Shown here piece by piece: positions 44,185-53,701 of a DNA stretch of 64,000 nucleotides. The notes under the pieces are model-generated. The model worked only from the letters and a program-made list of their open reading frames with translations, did no database searches and was not told the DNA's origin. This stretch comes from Flavobacterium piscis (GTDB lineage Bacteria > Bacteroidota > Bacteroidia > Flavobacteriales > Flavobacteriaceae), in the NCBI RefSeq assembly GCF_001686925.1, contig NZ_LVEN01000046.1, forward strand, positions 585,370 through 649,369. The letters are read 5' to 3'. The translations under genes were made by a program, and so were the position numbers. Positions within the stretch are counted from its first letter, which is position 1. Each line of letters begins with the position of its first letter.

Positions 44185-44958
44185 ATGAAAAAAATATTGT
44201 TCCTATTTATTATAATGGTTAATTCTTTTTGTTACTGTCAAACCTTTGATGGTAATTTAGGACATAATAGTTTGAATTGGAGTGAGAATCAAAAGGATTT
44301 TACAAGTCCGCCCAGAGTTGGTGTGAATCCTATGTCTGTAAAATTATGGGATAATTATAATGGTGTCGGTGCCCCCACTAATTATGGATCATTATTAGAG
44401 ATAAGTGGGAAATACTCGCATTTAGTTTCACAGTTGTATTTTGATAATACTTGGAACGGTGCAAGGATACTGTATAGAAGTGCTTTTTATGGTCAGGATG
44501 TTTGGGAAAGTTGGCGTTATCTTTTAGACTCTAAAAGTAATGTGGAATCTTCCGGGAATTTAAAAATTAATGGAACAGGAACTAATTATGTATCTGGTAA
44601 TTTGGGGATTGGAATAGTAAATCCAATAAATAAATTAGATGTAAACGGTACGATTCATTCTAAAGAAGTTAAGGTAGATATGAATGGCTGGTCAGATTTT
44701 GTCTTTAAAAAAGAATACAATTTGCCAACGCTTGAAGAAGTTGAAAAACATATTGCTAAAAAAGGTCATTTAGAAAATATTCCAAGTGAGAAGGAAGTCT
44801 CGGAGAATGGTATTAGTTTAGGTGAAATGAATGCTAAATTACTCCAAAAAATAGAAGAGCTGACTTTGTATTTAATTGAGATGAAAAAAGAGAATGAAAG
44901 TCTTAAAAGTAATCAGGTATTATTGGAAAAGAGAATTGAGAAAGTTGAAATAAGATAA
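44185..44958 (+). CDS. Secreted fibre-like protein, paralogue 3
   Basis: A 257-residue exported protein (signal ends near CYCQ). The variable N-terminal domain has NGARILYRSAFYGQDVWESW, again knob-like. The C-terminal module is nearly identical in DNA to paralogue 2 over about 43855-43945 against 44675-44760. The gene begins 8 bp after paralogue 2 and ends 3 bp before paralogue 4, so the array is probably one transcript. Confidence 0.7.
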   Translation: MKKILFLFIIMVNSFCYCQTFDGNLGHNSLNWSENQKDFTSPPRVGVNPMSVKLWDNYNGVGAPTNYGSLLEISGKYSHLVSQLYFDNTWNGARILYRSAFYGQDVWESWRYLLDSKSNVESSGNLKINGTGTNYVSGNLGIGIVNPINKLDVNGTIHSKEVKVDMNGWSDFVFKKEYNLPTLEEVEKHIAKKGHLENIPSEKEVSENGISLGEMNAKLLQKIEELTLYLIEMKKENESLKSNQVLLEKRIEKVEIR

Positions 44959-44961
44959 ATC

Positions 44962-45648
44962 ATGAAAAAAATATTGTTATTAGTAATGTTGTCTGTTTGC
45001 CATAATGGTTTTTGTCAGAATACATTTCCGGCTATTGGAAATATAGGAATTGGCACAAATGCTCCAGAAAAAACATTGCAGATAAATGCCTCTAACTCTG
45101 ATGCAGGACTGAGGATTCATGCAGTCACGGGTAATAATAATACTAGTACTCCATATTTACTTTTAACAGGTGGATATCAAACTAATAATGGAGTTGCTTT
45201 TAGAGGAGTTAATGATCAAAATTACGGAAGAAAAGCGCTAGCTTTTTATTCTGGCTGGGAAGGTGATATTGATAATCCATCAATTACCAATTTATTAGAA
45301 AGAATGAGGATCTCATCAAATGGTAATGTTGGTATCGGCACAATAAACCCAAAAAATAAACTAGACGTAAATGGCACAATCCACTCGCAAGAAGTAAAAG
45401 TAGATATGAATGGCTGGTCAGATTTTGTTTTTAAAAAAGAATATAATTTGCCAACTCTTGAAGAGGTCGAAAAACATATTGCTGATAAAGGTCATTTAGA
45501 AAATATTCCAAGTGAAGAGGAAGTTCTGAAAAATGGAATTAATCTGGGGGAAATGAATGCGAAGTTGTTGCAGAAAATTGAAGAAATGACGCTTTATATG
45601 ATTGAAATGAAAAAGGAAATTGAACTTTTGAAAAATAATAAAAATTAA
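44962..45648 (+). CDS. Secreted fibre-like protein, paralogue 4
   Basis: A 228-residue exported protein (signal ends near GFCQ). The variable part starts NIGIGTNAPEKTLQINASNS and contains FRGVNDQNYGRKALAFYSGW. The shared C-terminal module begins NVGIGTINPKNKLDVNG and ends in a coiled coil at LLKNNKN. It is followed after 3 bp by paralogue 5. Confidence 0.7.
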   Translation: MKKILLLVMLSVCHNGFCQNTFPAIGNIGIGTNAPEKTLQINASNSDAGLRIHAVTGNNNTSTPYLLLTGGYQTNNGVAFRGVNDQNYGRKALAFYSGWEGDIDNPSITNLLERMRISSNGNVGIGTINPKNKLDVNGTIHSQEVKVDMNGWSDFVFKKEYNLPTLEEVEKHIADKGHLENIPSEEEVLKNGINLGEMNAKLLQKIEEMTLYMIEMKKEIELLKNNKN

Positions 45649-45651
45649 CAT

Positions 45652-46549
45652 ATGAAAAAGATTATTTTTTTAATTTTTATTACTGCATCTTTTGCCGCAT
45701 CTTCGCAAATTATCTCACCAAGTGATGGGAATAAATTTTTTTATAATGGCTTAGCTGATGTAAGTTTTCAATATGCACCAAGAGGATCAGGAGGAAGAGC
45801 TTTTGTCCATGATAATTATAATGTTTTGTCATTAAATTATGGTGAGGATTTTACAGGAGGAACTAGAATTGGTAGATGTGTATTTTAAGGATGGTGACAA
45901 GTCGTTTATTTACTCTGGGAATTTTGGTATAGGTACAACAAATCCAACTTCAAAATTAACAATTCAGGCTAGTCCAGATGGTTACCCTACTCCATTAAAA
46001 GCTATTAGCATTTTGGGGCCAAATTCACCTGAAAATTCAAATTCAGCTCGAGATTTAAGCTGGGATTTTGCTGCGGCAGGATCAGCTGTTATTCGGAGCT
46101 TTAGAGGGGCAAATTGGGATACTTATTTGCAATTTATGACGAATTATAGTCTAGGCGGAGATGCGCCACAGGTTCGTATGCACATAAATGATAATGGCAA
46201 CATAGGCATCGGCACCACAAACCCAGATTCTAAACTTACAGTAGCCGGAAACATTCATGCTCAAGAAGTAAAAGTAACAATTAACGCAGGATTAGTTCCT
46301 GATTATGTTTTTGCTAACGATTATAAATTAAAATCACTGCAGGAAGTCGAAGATTATATCAAACAAAATAGTCATCTGCCAGAAATACAATCGGCAAGTG
46401 AGATAGAGAAAAACGGTTTAATGCTTGCGAAAATGAATTTAGACTTGCTAAAAAAAATAGAAGAGATGACGCTTTATATGATTGAGCAAAACAAACAAAT
46501 TATTAATTTAAAAAATCGATTAGAAAAAGTGGAAAATAATTTTAATTAA
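45652..46549 (+). pseudogene. Fibre-like paralogue 5, frameshifted
   Basis: Frame 1 (signal peptide ending ASSQ, then the variable part to LNYGEDFTGGTRIG) stops at 45888. The rest continues in the +1 frame from about 45880 (DVYFKDGDKSFIYSGNFGIG) to 46549. One inserted A in GGTAGATG would explain it, by mutation or a sequence error. Its C-terminal module is the divergent type: LTVAGNIHAQEVKVTI, NDYKLKSLQEVEDYI, NSHLPEIQSASEI and a final coiled coil. A terminator follows. Confidence 0.7.
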
Positions 46550-46573
46550 TTTTTTGAAATTTCTTTAAATGTT

Positions 46574-46606
46574 AAAAAAGCGAGATTTAGATCTCGCTTT
46601 TTTTTA
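46574..46606 (+). terminator. Terminator after the paralogue array
   Basis: A 13-bp perfect stem (46574-46586 with 46591-46603), loop TTAG and a T run. Confidence 0.92.
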
Positions 46607-46854
46607 TTATCAGATTAATTTTTCAGTCTCCCAATTTTTACTAAATCCTTAAAAAATTATGTATAATTTATATGTATGCATAGTATTTTGATAAATTCGC
46701 ATGATAAATTTGATTTTAATTTAATAAATGTAATTGATAAAAAGTTAAAATTGTAACTAAATTAATATAGAATATTTATTTTTTTTAACATTTTTTTATT
46801 AATATCAAAAATATTTGTATTTTGGCTATATAAACTAACCAAAAACAAATCCAA
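46607..46854. other. AT-rich intergenic region upstream of the TonB receptor
   Basis: No gene or recognisable RNA. Long A and T runs and a near-consensus -7 element (ATATTTGTATTTTGG region, about 46806-46822) suggest the promoter of the receptor gene. Confidence 0.4.
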
Positions 46855-49671
46855 ATGAGAGTGTATTTGCTAATTATGTTGTTTTTCAGCGGAATATCCT
46901 TTGCGCAGAATACAATTACAGGTTCTGTTACTGATAGTAACAAACAATCTATTCCTGGTGCTAATGTTAATTTAGTAGGAAGTTCTACCGGAACTTCTAC
47001 TGATTTTGATGGCTCTTTTAAATTAAATACTTCTGCTAAACCGCCTTTTACGATCAAAGTATCAGCAGTTGGTTTCGAAAGTAAAACGATTAATGTTACT
47101 TCGGCAAATCAAAACATTAGTGTGGTTTTGAAAGATGAAGAAACAAAATTAGATGAAATTGTTGTTTCAGCTTCCAGAACTCCGGAGCGTGTAATTGAAT
47201 CTCCGGTTACTATTGAAAGAATGGGACTTCAGGAGATTAAAAATACAACAGCAGCTACTTTTTATGATGGCTTGGAAAACTTGAAAGAGGTTAATTTTAA
47301 TACCAGTAGTATTTCTTTCAAATCGATCAATACACGTGGTTTTGCTTCAGTGGCAAATACGCGTTTTATGCAGTTAGTAGACGGAATGGATAATTCATCA
47401 CCAGCCTTGAATTTTGTATTAGGGAACTTAATTGGTATTTCTGATATTGATGTGGCTAGTGTAGAGCTTTTACCTGGAGCGTCTTCTGCTTTATATGGCG
47501 CAAATGCATTTAATGGTATTATGTTTATGAGCAGTAAGAGTCCTTTTACTAATGAAGGAATAAGCGTTTACTACAAATACGGGCAAACGAGTCAGGATGC
47601 TGCCGGTACAAATGACTACAATGATTTTGGAATCAGGGCAGCAAAAGCATTTACCAAGCATTTTGCATTAAAAGCAAATTTCACTTATATGGAGGCTTCT
47701 GAGTGGATTGCGGCAGATAACAGAAGTATGACCGGCGGTTCTGTTGGGCATGCCAATAATTCAAATTATGATGGTTTAAATATCTATGGAGATGAAATTA
47801 CAACCTTTATCCCAAATGTTGGACAGGTTAGTAGAACAGGATATCGTGAGCAGGATTTAACTGATAATAAAGTTAAAAGTATGAAGGCCGATTTTAGTGC
47901 TCATATTAAGCCTTGGGCAGATGATACCGAAATTATATTGCAATACAAAATTGGTACAGGAAGCACAATTTATCAAGGAGCAAACAGATATGCTTTGAAG
48001 GATTTCTTAATGCAGCAGGGAAAATTTGAAATAAAAGGGAAAAACTTTTTTGGAAGAGTTTATTTTACAAGCGAAGATGCCGGAAATTCTTATGACATGA
48101 GATTTGCGGGATGGAATGTAAACAGATTGGCAAAATCAGATAAAAACTGGTTTACAGATTACGGAACGGCATATCAATTGTCTTCTGCGGTACTTGGTCT
48201 TAATGCAAACGACGCTTCTAATTATGCTCGAAATTTTGCTGATTATAATGTTTCTCCAAATTTACCATTGGTGCCAAATATTGATCCGCTTAATCCAAGT
48301 GCGCCAAGATCGGCCAGATTTGAACCGGGTTCCGCGCAATTCAATAATGCATTGGCAACCGTTATTTCTAATCCTGATTTAACTCAGGGAGCTAAATTTA
48401 TTGATCATTCAAAATTATATCATTCAGATGTGAATTATAATTTAAGAGATGTTATCAAATTTGCTGAAATTCAGGTTGGTGGTTCATGGAGAAAATATAT
48501 AATGGATTCAGAAGGAACAATCTTTACAGATTATGATGGTCCAATCGAATATAAAGAATATGGGGCTTATGCTCAATTGCAAAAAAAATGGATGGACGAC
48601 AGATTGAAATTTACAGGATCTATTCGTTATGACAAAAGCCAGAATTTTGATGGAAATGTTTCGCCAAGAGTCTCTTTCGTATATTCTGCAGGAGAATCAA
48701 AAAGACATAATTTCAGGGCATCTTATCAAACAGGTTTCCGTAACCCAACCACTCAGGATCAATATATTGGTTTAGATTTAGGACCTTTTGCATTAGTAGG
48801 TTCTGCGCCGGATAATTTAGATCGTTTTCAGGAAACACAGCCCGTGAGTCTTGCTGGTCAGGCTATACCGGGTGCCGGGATAGGAGCAACAGTGAACTTA
48901 TCAGGACGTAGTGCTTATGAAAATTCGTACACATTAACTTCTGTTCAGGCATTTGCCGCTTCTTCAAATCCTGCTGATCTTAAAGTTGCAAACCCTAGTT
49001 TGGTAAAGCCAGAACAGGTGCACGCTTTTGAAGTAGGATATCGTACAGTAGTGCAGAATGATTTGTCGATTGACATTAATGCGTATTATAATATTTATAA
49101 TGACTTTATGAATACTTCAAGGGTTATTACGCCTTATTACGGAACAGTAGGAACTAATCCTGCAGATGCAAGTGTTCAGTTAGGTTATGCTGCTTTGGCT
49201 TTTGGAGATAGAAGAGTTTATCAAATTTATACCAATACTACTGCTCAAATCACGTCATTAGGTTTTGGTGTTGGTTTGTCTAAAAAAGTATACAAAGACT
49301 TTGAGTTAGGAGTGAACTATAATTATGCTCAATTTGATTTTGACCAAACAGAAGATCCAAGTTTTGTTGCAGGATTTAATACTCCAAAACATAGAATTAA
49401 AGGGTCTTTTGGAAATGCTAAAGTGGCTAAAAACTTAGGGTTTAATGTTAATGTAAGATGGAACACAGAATATTTATGGCAATCTTCTTTTGGAGATGGT
49501 ATGATTCCGGAAAACACAGTGCTTGATGCTCAGATTAATTATGGTATTCCAAAATTAAAATCTGTTATAAAAGTTGGGGCAACAAATCTTTTCGGAAAAG
49601 ATTATCTTCAGGTAGTAGGTGCAGGTATGATTGGTCAGATGTGGTTTGCTTCATGGGTGATTAATCCGTAA
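46855..49671 (+). CDS. TonB-dependent receptor with carboxypeptidase-like domain
   Basis: A 938-residue outer-membrane receptor. The signal ends at FAQ. Residues about 20-100 are a CarboxypepD_reg-like domain (TGSVTDSNKQSIPGANV, DFDGSFKL). Then come a TonB-box-like KLDEIVVSASRTPERVIES, a plug with LLPGASSALYGANAFNGIM, and a 22-strand-type barrel ending in GQMWFASWVINP. It should import a substrate using TonB energy. The next gene, a secreted SGNH hydrolase lipoprotein, suggests an ester-bearing substrate. It is not a SusC-type receptor, as no SusD follows. Confidence 0.92.
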   Translation: MRVYLLIMLFFSGISFAQNTITGSVTDSNKQSIPGANVNLVGSSTGTSTDFDGSFKLNTSAKPPFTIKVSAVGFESKTINVTSANQNISVVLKDEETKLDEIVVSASRTPERVIESPVTIERMGLQEIKNTTAATFYDGLENLKEVNFNTSSISFKSINTRGFASVANTRFMQLVDGMDNSSPALNFVLGNLIGISDIDVASVELLPGASSALYGANAFNGIMFMSSKSPFTNEGISVYYKYGQTSQDAAGTNDYNDFGIRAAKAFTKHFALKANFTYMEASEWIAADNRSMTGGSVGHANNSNYDGLNIYGDEITTFIPNVGQVSRTGYREQDLTDNKVKSMKADFSAHIKPWADDTEIILQYKIGTGSTIYQGANRYALKDFLMQQGKFEIKGKNFFGRVYFTSEDAGNSYDMRFAGWNVNRLAKSDKNWFTDYGTAYQLSSAVLGLNANDASNYARNFADYNVSPNLPLVPNIDPLNPSAPRSARFEPGSAQFNNALATVISNPDLTQGAKFIDHSKLYHSDVNYNLRDVIKFAEIQVGGSWRKYIMDSEGTIFTDYDGPIEYKEYGAYAQLQKKWMDDRLKFTGSIRYDKSQNFDGNVSPRVSFVYSAGESKRHNFRASYQTGFRNPTTQDQYIGLDLGPFALVGSAPDNLDRFQETQPVSLAGQAIPGAGIGATVNLSGRSAYENSYTLTSVQAFAASSNPADLKVANPSLVKPEQVHAFEVGYRTVVQNDLSIDINAYYNIYNDFMNTSRVITPYYGTVGTNPADASVQLGYAALAFGDRRVYQIYTNTTAQITSLGFGVGLSKKVYKDFELGVNYNYAQFDFDQTEDPSFVAGFNTPKHRIKGSFGNAKVAKNLGFNVNVRWNTEYLWQSSFGDGMIPENTVLDAQINYGIPKLKSVIKVGATNLFGKDYLQVVGAGMIGQMWFASWVINP

Positions 49672-49758
49672 TTGAAAATGATGATTTGATCAAAATATTT
49701 TTCTTTCTTTTATGATTTTGTTAAATAAGAAAGAGCTAATAAATTAAAAGTTAATAAC

Positions 49759-51324
49759 ATGAAAAAAAATATAAAATGGCTATTATTGGTTTCTTTAATT
49801 GTAGTAGCATGTAATAATGATGACAGCAGTGATACTCCTGCAGAGGTGCCTGTTGTTCCCGGATCAGCGGTTTTTACTAAATATGTAGCGCTTGGCGATT
49901 CTTTTGCTGCAGGTTACAGTGATGGAGCGTTGTTTGCAAAAGGCCAGAGTAATGCATATACCAATATATTGTCGCAACAATTTGCGGCTGCTGGCGGAGG
50001 CGCTTTTACAACTCCTTACATGCTGGATAATATTGGAGGTTTTTCTTCCGGCGGTGCGCAGATTCCAAAATTTCCAACCAGGTTTATTTTTGAGCCTGTT
50101 ACAAGAAGCCCTGTTAATGTTCCGGGAGTTTCCGGTACGGCGATAACTGCACGCTTAACGGGTTCTTTTAGTAATATGGGTATTCCGGGTGCTAAAAGTT
50201 TTCATTTACTGGCTCCTGGATACGGTAATCTTGCCGGTGTTTTTGCGACACCTGCGACAGCAAATCCATATTTTGCACGTTTTTCTTCTTCACCTACCAC
50301 AAGTGTTTTAGCTGATGCTATGGCTCAGGCTCCTACATTTTTTTCTTTGTTTATAGGAGGTAATGATGTTTTGGGTTATGCTACAAATGGTGGTGTACCT
50401 ACTTCTCAGGATCCTGTTTTGGGAGATGATATTACGCCAACGGCAACTTTTAATTTTGCATATAATACGCTTGTTAATACTTTAACTGCTAATGGTGCAA
50501 AAGGAGTAGTGGCAAATTTACCCTACATTACAACATTGCCGCATTTTACAACAGTGCCTTACAATCCGCTTACCGCAAAATCAATTGGAAAAGAGAATGA
50601 AGCAGTTGGTTTGGCGACGATTAAATTGCTTAATGCACAATTATATGGTCCGCTAAAAGCAGCCTTAACAGCTCTTGGTGCGGGAGACAGAATCAATTTA
50701 TTGTCTGAAACTTCTACCAGTCCGGTATTAATGAAAGATGAGACATTACCTAATCTGGGTACTCAGTTAGCCTCGATATTTGCTCCAACATTAGGAGCGC
50801 AGACTGCTGCTTTTTATGGTGCAATATTTGGTCAGGCAAGACAAGCTAAGGCTACAGATTTAATGTTGTTAACTACAAGAGCCGCCATTGGTACAGCGCC
50901 AGATGCTCTTAATTCTGGTGTGGGAATTGCGCCTCCATATCCATTAAATGCATTTGGAGTATCATTTCCGTTACAGGATAAACATGTATTGATTCCGACT
51001 GAAATTGAGGAAATTAGAGTAGCAACAGATGCTTATAATGTAATAATTGCTGCTGCTGCAGATGCAAAAGGATTGGCTTTTGTAGATACAAAAGGTGTAA
51101 TGACAAAGTTATCCAGTGGAGGAATTCGTTTTGGAAATTTCACAATGACATCTTCGTATGCTGTAGGAGGGGCGTTTTCACTTGATGGTGTGCATCCAAG
51201 TCCAAGAGGGTATGGTTTGATTGCTAATATTTTTATAGATGCGATCAATGCCAAATACGGTTCAACGTTGCGTCACGTAGATTTGGGGTCATATCCAATT
51301 CAATATCCACTTACAATTCAATAA
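49759..51324 (+). CDS. SGNH/GDSL hydrolase lipoprotein
   Basis: A 521-residue lipoprotein (C18 in VVAC). Block I is GDSF in YVALGDSFAAGYSDGA with S48 as nucleophile. Block III is GGNDVLGY. Block V is DGVHPSPRGYGLIAN, with the Asp and His of the triad. A large insert (about residues 290-400) separates the blocks and makes it longer than most SGNH esterases. It should hydrolyse esters at the outer membrane. It lies 87 bp after the TonB receptor gene, so hydrolysis and uptake are probably linked. Confidence 0.88.
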   Translation: MKKNIKWLLLVSLIVVACNNDDSSDTPAEVPVVPGSAVFTKYVALGDSFAAGYSDGALFAKGQSNAYTNILSQQFAAAGGGAFTTPYMLDNIGGFSSGGAQIPKFPTRFIFEPVTRSPVNVPGVSGTAITARLTGSFSNMGIPGAKSFHLLAPGYGNLAGVFATPATANPYFARFSSSPTTSVLADAMAQAPTFFSLFIGGNDVLGYATNGGVPTSQDPVLGDDITPTATFNFAYNTLVNTLTANGAKGVVANLPYITTLPHFTTVPYNPLTAKSIGKENEAVGLATIKLLNAQLYGPLKAALTALGAGDRINLLSETSTSPVLMKDETLPNLGTQLASIFAPTLGAQTAAFYGAIFGQARQAKATDLMLLTTRAAIGTAPDALNSGVGIAPPYPLNAFGVSFPLQDKHVLIPTEIEEIRVATDAYNVIIAAAADAKGLAFVDTKGVMTKLSSGGIRFGNFTMTSSYAVGGAFSLDGVHPSPRGYGLIANIFIDAINAKYGSTLRHVDLGSYPIQYPLTIQ

Positions 51325-51342
51325 CATTAGTTTTTTTTAGTT

Positions 51343-51380
51343 AAAAGCCACTCATTTTGAACATGTAGTGGCTTTTTTTA
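51343..51380 (+). terminator. Terminator after the SGNH hydrolase gene
   Basis: A 10-bp stem (51343-51352 with 51367-51376) with a 14-base loop and a T run. Confidence 0.85.
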
Positions 51381-51465
51381 TTTAATTAAAAATTGCTCTT
51401 TTAGCTATTTGAAGCCCTGAATTTAAGAATCAAACAAAATCGTAGTATTTTTTATAAAAAAAATA

Positions 51466-51495
51466 TTGATTTTATATTTTAAAAATTTATCTTTG
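51466..51495 (+). promoter_or_regulatory. Promoter of atpD
   Basis: TTG at 51466-51468 and TATCTTTG at 51488-51495 with a 19-bp spacer. The long leader to 51557 contains no recognised structure. Confidence 0.65.
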
Positions 51496-51556
51496 CGCTT
51501 TGAAAAAAGAGGTATTTTCGATAAACCTAAATAGCTATTTAATAAACACATAAGTA

Positions 51557-53068
51557 ATGTCAAAAGTAATAGGAAAAGTTGCTCAAATCATTGGACCAGT
51601 AGTTGACGTAGTTTTCAACGGTAAAGATGTTGAACTTCCAAAAATTTATGATTCACTAGAAATCACTAAAAAAGACGGAACATTGTTAGTTCTAGAAGTA
51701 CAATCTCACATCGGTGAAAACACTGTGCGTACCATTTCTATGGACTCTACAGATGGTTTGTCAAGAGGATATGAGGTAGTTGGAACTGGAAATCCAATTC
51801 AAATGCCAATCGGTCCAGATGTATATGGAAGATTATTCAATGTAATTGGAGATGCAATTGATGGTTTAGGAAACTTGCCAAAAACAGGAGAAAACGGTTT
51901 GTCTATTCACAGACAAGCGCCTAAATTTGAAGATTTATCAACTTCATCAGAAGTTTTATTCACAGGTATTAAAGTAATCGATTTGATTGAGCCTTACGCA
52001 AAAGGGGGTAAAATTGGATTGTTTGGTGGTGCAGGTGTTGGTAAAACAGTATTGATTCAGGAGTTGATCAACAATATTGCAAAAGGTCACGGTGGACTTT
52101 CAGTATTCGCAGGAGTAGGTGAAAGAACACGTGAAGGAAATGACTTACTTCGTGAGATGTTAGAGTCAGGAATTATTAAATATGGTGATGATTTCATGCA
52201 CTCTATGGAAAATGGAGGATGGGATTTATCTAAAGTAGATATGCCAGGAATGAGAGAGTCTAAAGCTACTTTCGTTTTCGGACAAATGAATGAGCCTCCT
52301 GGAGCTCGTGCTCGTGTAGCACTTTCAGGATTATCTATCGCTGAGTATTTCCGTGATGGAGCTGGAACTGATCAAGGTAAAGACGTATTGTTTTTCGTTG
52401 ATAACATCTTCCGTTTTACACAAGCAGGTTCTGAAGTATCAGCACTTTTAGGTCGTATGCCTTCTGCAGTAGGATACCAACCAACTTTGGCAACAGAGAT
52501 GGGAGCTATGCAAGAGCGTATTACATCTACAAACAAAGGATCTATTACATCTGTACAGGCGGTTTACGTTCCTGCGGATGACTTAACTGACCCGGCACCG
52601 GCAACAACGTTTGCTCACTTAGATGCTACAACTGTATTGTCTCGTAAAATTGCTGAGTTAGGTATTTATCCAGCGGTTGACCCGTTAGATTCTACTTCAA
52701 GAATTTTGACTCCTCAAATTTTAGGAAATGAGCACTACGACTGTGCACAAAGAGTAAAAGAGATTCTTCAAAAATACAAACAATTGCAAGATATTATCGC
52801 GATCCTTGGTATGGAAGAGTTATCTGAAGAAGATAAATTATCAGTATCAAGAGCACGTCGTGTTCAACGTTTCTTATCTCAACCTTTCCACGTAGCGGAG
52901 CAATTTACAGGTATTCCTGGAGTTTTGGTTGACATTAAAGATACTATCAAAGGATTTAACATGATTATCGACGGTGAGTTAGATCATCTTCCTGAAGCAG
53001 CTTTCAACTTGAAAGGTTCTATCCAGGATGCTATCGAAGCTGGAGAAAAAATGTTGGCTGAAGCTTAA
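51557..53068 (+). CDS. atpD: ATP synthase F1 subunit beta
   Basis: The 503-residue catalytic subunit of F1 ATP synthase. The P-loop is GGAGVGKT, followed by GVGERTREGNDL, the Walker B region VLFFVDNIFRF, LGRMPSAVGYQPTL and the ATP-synthase signature PAVDPLDSTS. The C-terminal region has LGMEELSEEDK. The length is slightly above 460-480 because of small insertions typical of Bacteroidetes. As usual in this phylum, it is separated from the atpBEFHAG genes and pairs with atpC. Preferred codons are used, unlike in the accessory island. Confidence 0.97.
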   Translation: MSKVIGKVAQIIGPVVDVVFNGKDVELPKIYDSLEITKKDGTLLVLEVQSHIGENTVRTISMDSTDGLSRGYEVVGTGNPIQMPIGPDVYGRLFNVIGDAIDGLGNLPKTGENGLSIHRQAPKFEDLSTSSEVLFTGIKVIDLIEPYAKGGKIGLFGGAGVGKTVLIQELINNIAKGHGGLSVFAGVGERTREGNDLLREMLESGIIKYGDDFMHSMENGGWDLSKVDMPGMRESKATFVFGQMNEPPGARARVALSGLSIAEYFRDGAGTDQGKDVLFFVDNIFRFTQAGSEVSALLGRMPSAVGYQPTLATEMGAMQERITSTNKGSITSVQAVYVPADDLTDPAPATTFAHLDATTVLSRKIAELGIYPAVDPLDSTSRILTPQILGNEHYDCAQRVKEILQKYKQLQDIIAILGMEELSEEDKLSVSRARRVQRFLSQPFHVAEQFTGIPGVLVDIKDTIKGFNMIIDGELDHLPEAAFNLKGSIQDAIEAGEKMLAEA

Positions 53069-53079
53069 TATAGTTTTAA

Positions 53080-53150
53080 GTTATGAGTTATGAGTTATGA
53101 GTTTAGCAAAGCTTTACCGAACTTATAACTCATAACTCATAACTCATAAC
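53080..53150. repeat. 24-bp perfect inverted repeat between atpD and atpC
   Basis: The left arm 53080-53103 consists of three 7-base units GTTATGA plus GTT. The right arm 53127-53150 is its exact reverse complement. The 23-base loop contains AAAGCTTT. There is no T run after the stem that would mark a simple terminator, and atpC starts 10 bp later. Confidence 0.92.
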
Positions 53151-53159
53151 TCAAAAATT

Positions 53160-53441
53160 ATGATTTTAGAAATAGTATCACCAGAGGCAAAATTATTTTC
53201 AGGAGAAGTAACATCTGTTACATTACCGGGAGTTGATGGAAGCTTTCAAATATTAAATAATCACGCTCCTATTGTTTCTATACTTGAAAAAGGAACTGTA
53301 AAAATTACAGCGCCAAGTTTTAATCTTTCTAAAGAAGTAGCGGGTAAATTTACGAGAGTAAACGACCAAACTTATACATTAGAGATTGAGTCAGGAACTA
53401 TCGAGATGAAAGACAATAAAGTAATTGTTTTAGTTGACTAA
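53160..53441 (+). CDS. atpC: ATP synthase F1 subunit epsilon
   Basis: A 93-residue epsilon subunit consisting of the N-terminal beta-sandwich only: LEIVSPEAKLFSGEVTSVTLPG, then GSFQILNNHAPIVS. The C-terminal helical hairpin that inhibits ATP hydrolysis in many bacteria is absent; short epsilon subunits are usual in Bacteroidetes. It follows atpD after a large hairpin and precedes a strong terminator. The product helps couple the rotor to F1. Confidence 0.95.
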   Translation: MILEIVSPEAKLFSGEVTSVTLPGVDGSFQILNNHAPIVSILEKGTVKITAPSFNLSKEVAGKFTRVNDQTYTLEIESGTIEMKDNKVIVLVD

Positions 53442-53470
53442 GACAGAAAGACAATTCAAATAAATAAATG

Positions 53471-53500
53471 AAAAGCCAGACAGAGATGTCTGGCTTTTTT
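53471..53500 (+). terminator. Terminator after atpC
   Basis: A 12-bp stem (53471-53482 with 53487-53498), loop GAGA and a T run. Confidence 0.93.
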
Positions 53501-53664
53501 TATGCTTTCTGCGTAATAGTATACGTTTGTGAAAGTGTTTGTTTTTAGTTAATTTTTTAATGGTCTTTCATAATGTCAAATATTATGGAGTAATAATGTG
53601 AGAAAATTAACAAAAAAGATAAAAATAGAATAAAAAATGCGTAAGTATTTTTCTATATACTTAC

Positions 53665-53672
53665 TACATTTG
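53665..53672 (+). promoter_or_regulatory. -7 element TACATTTG for the small secreted proteins
   Basis: A perfect TAnnTTTG element 29 bp before the first gene. Around it GTAAGTAT occurs twice directly and once inverted (53641, 53673, and ATACTTAC near 53657), a possible operator. Confidence 0.55.
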
Positions 53673-53701
53673 TAAGTATATTAACACTTAAACATTTTAT
53701 T

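Noticed and set aside
42433..46549. Fibre-like genes as part of a prophage or tailocin
   Set aside because: No capsid, sheath, baseplate, terminase or lysis genes are nearby, and all intact copies have Sec signal peptides, which phage fibres lack.
53080..53150. atpD-atpC inverted repeat as a plain terminator
   Set aside because: No T run follows either arm, atpC begins 10 bp later, and a normal terminator is present after atpC.
53080..53150. CRISPR-like array in the GTTATGA repeats
   Set aside because: The units are 7 bases long and directly adjacent, with no spacers, and no cas genes are in the window.
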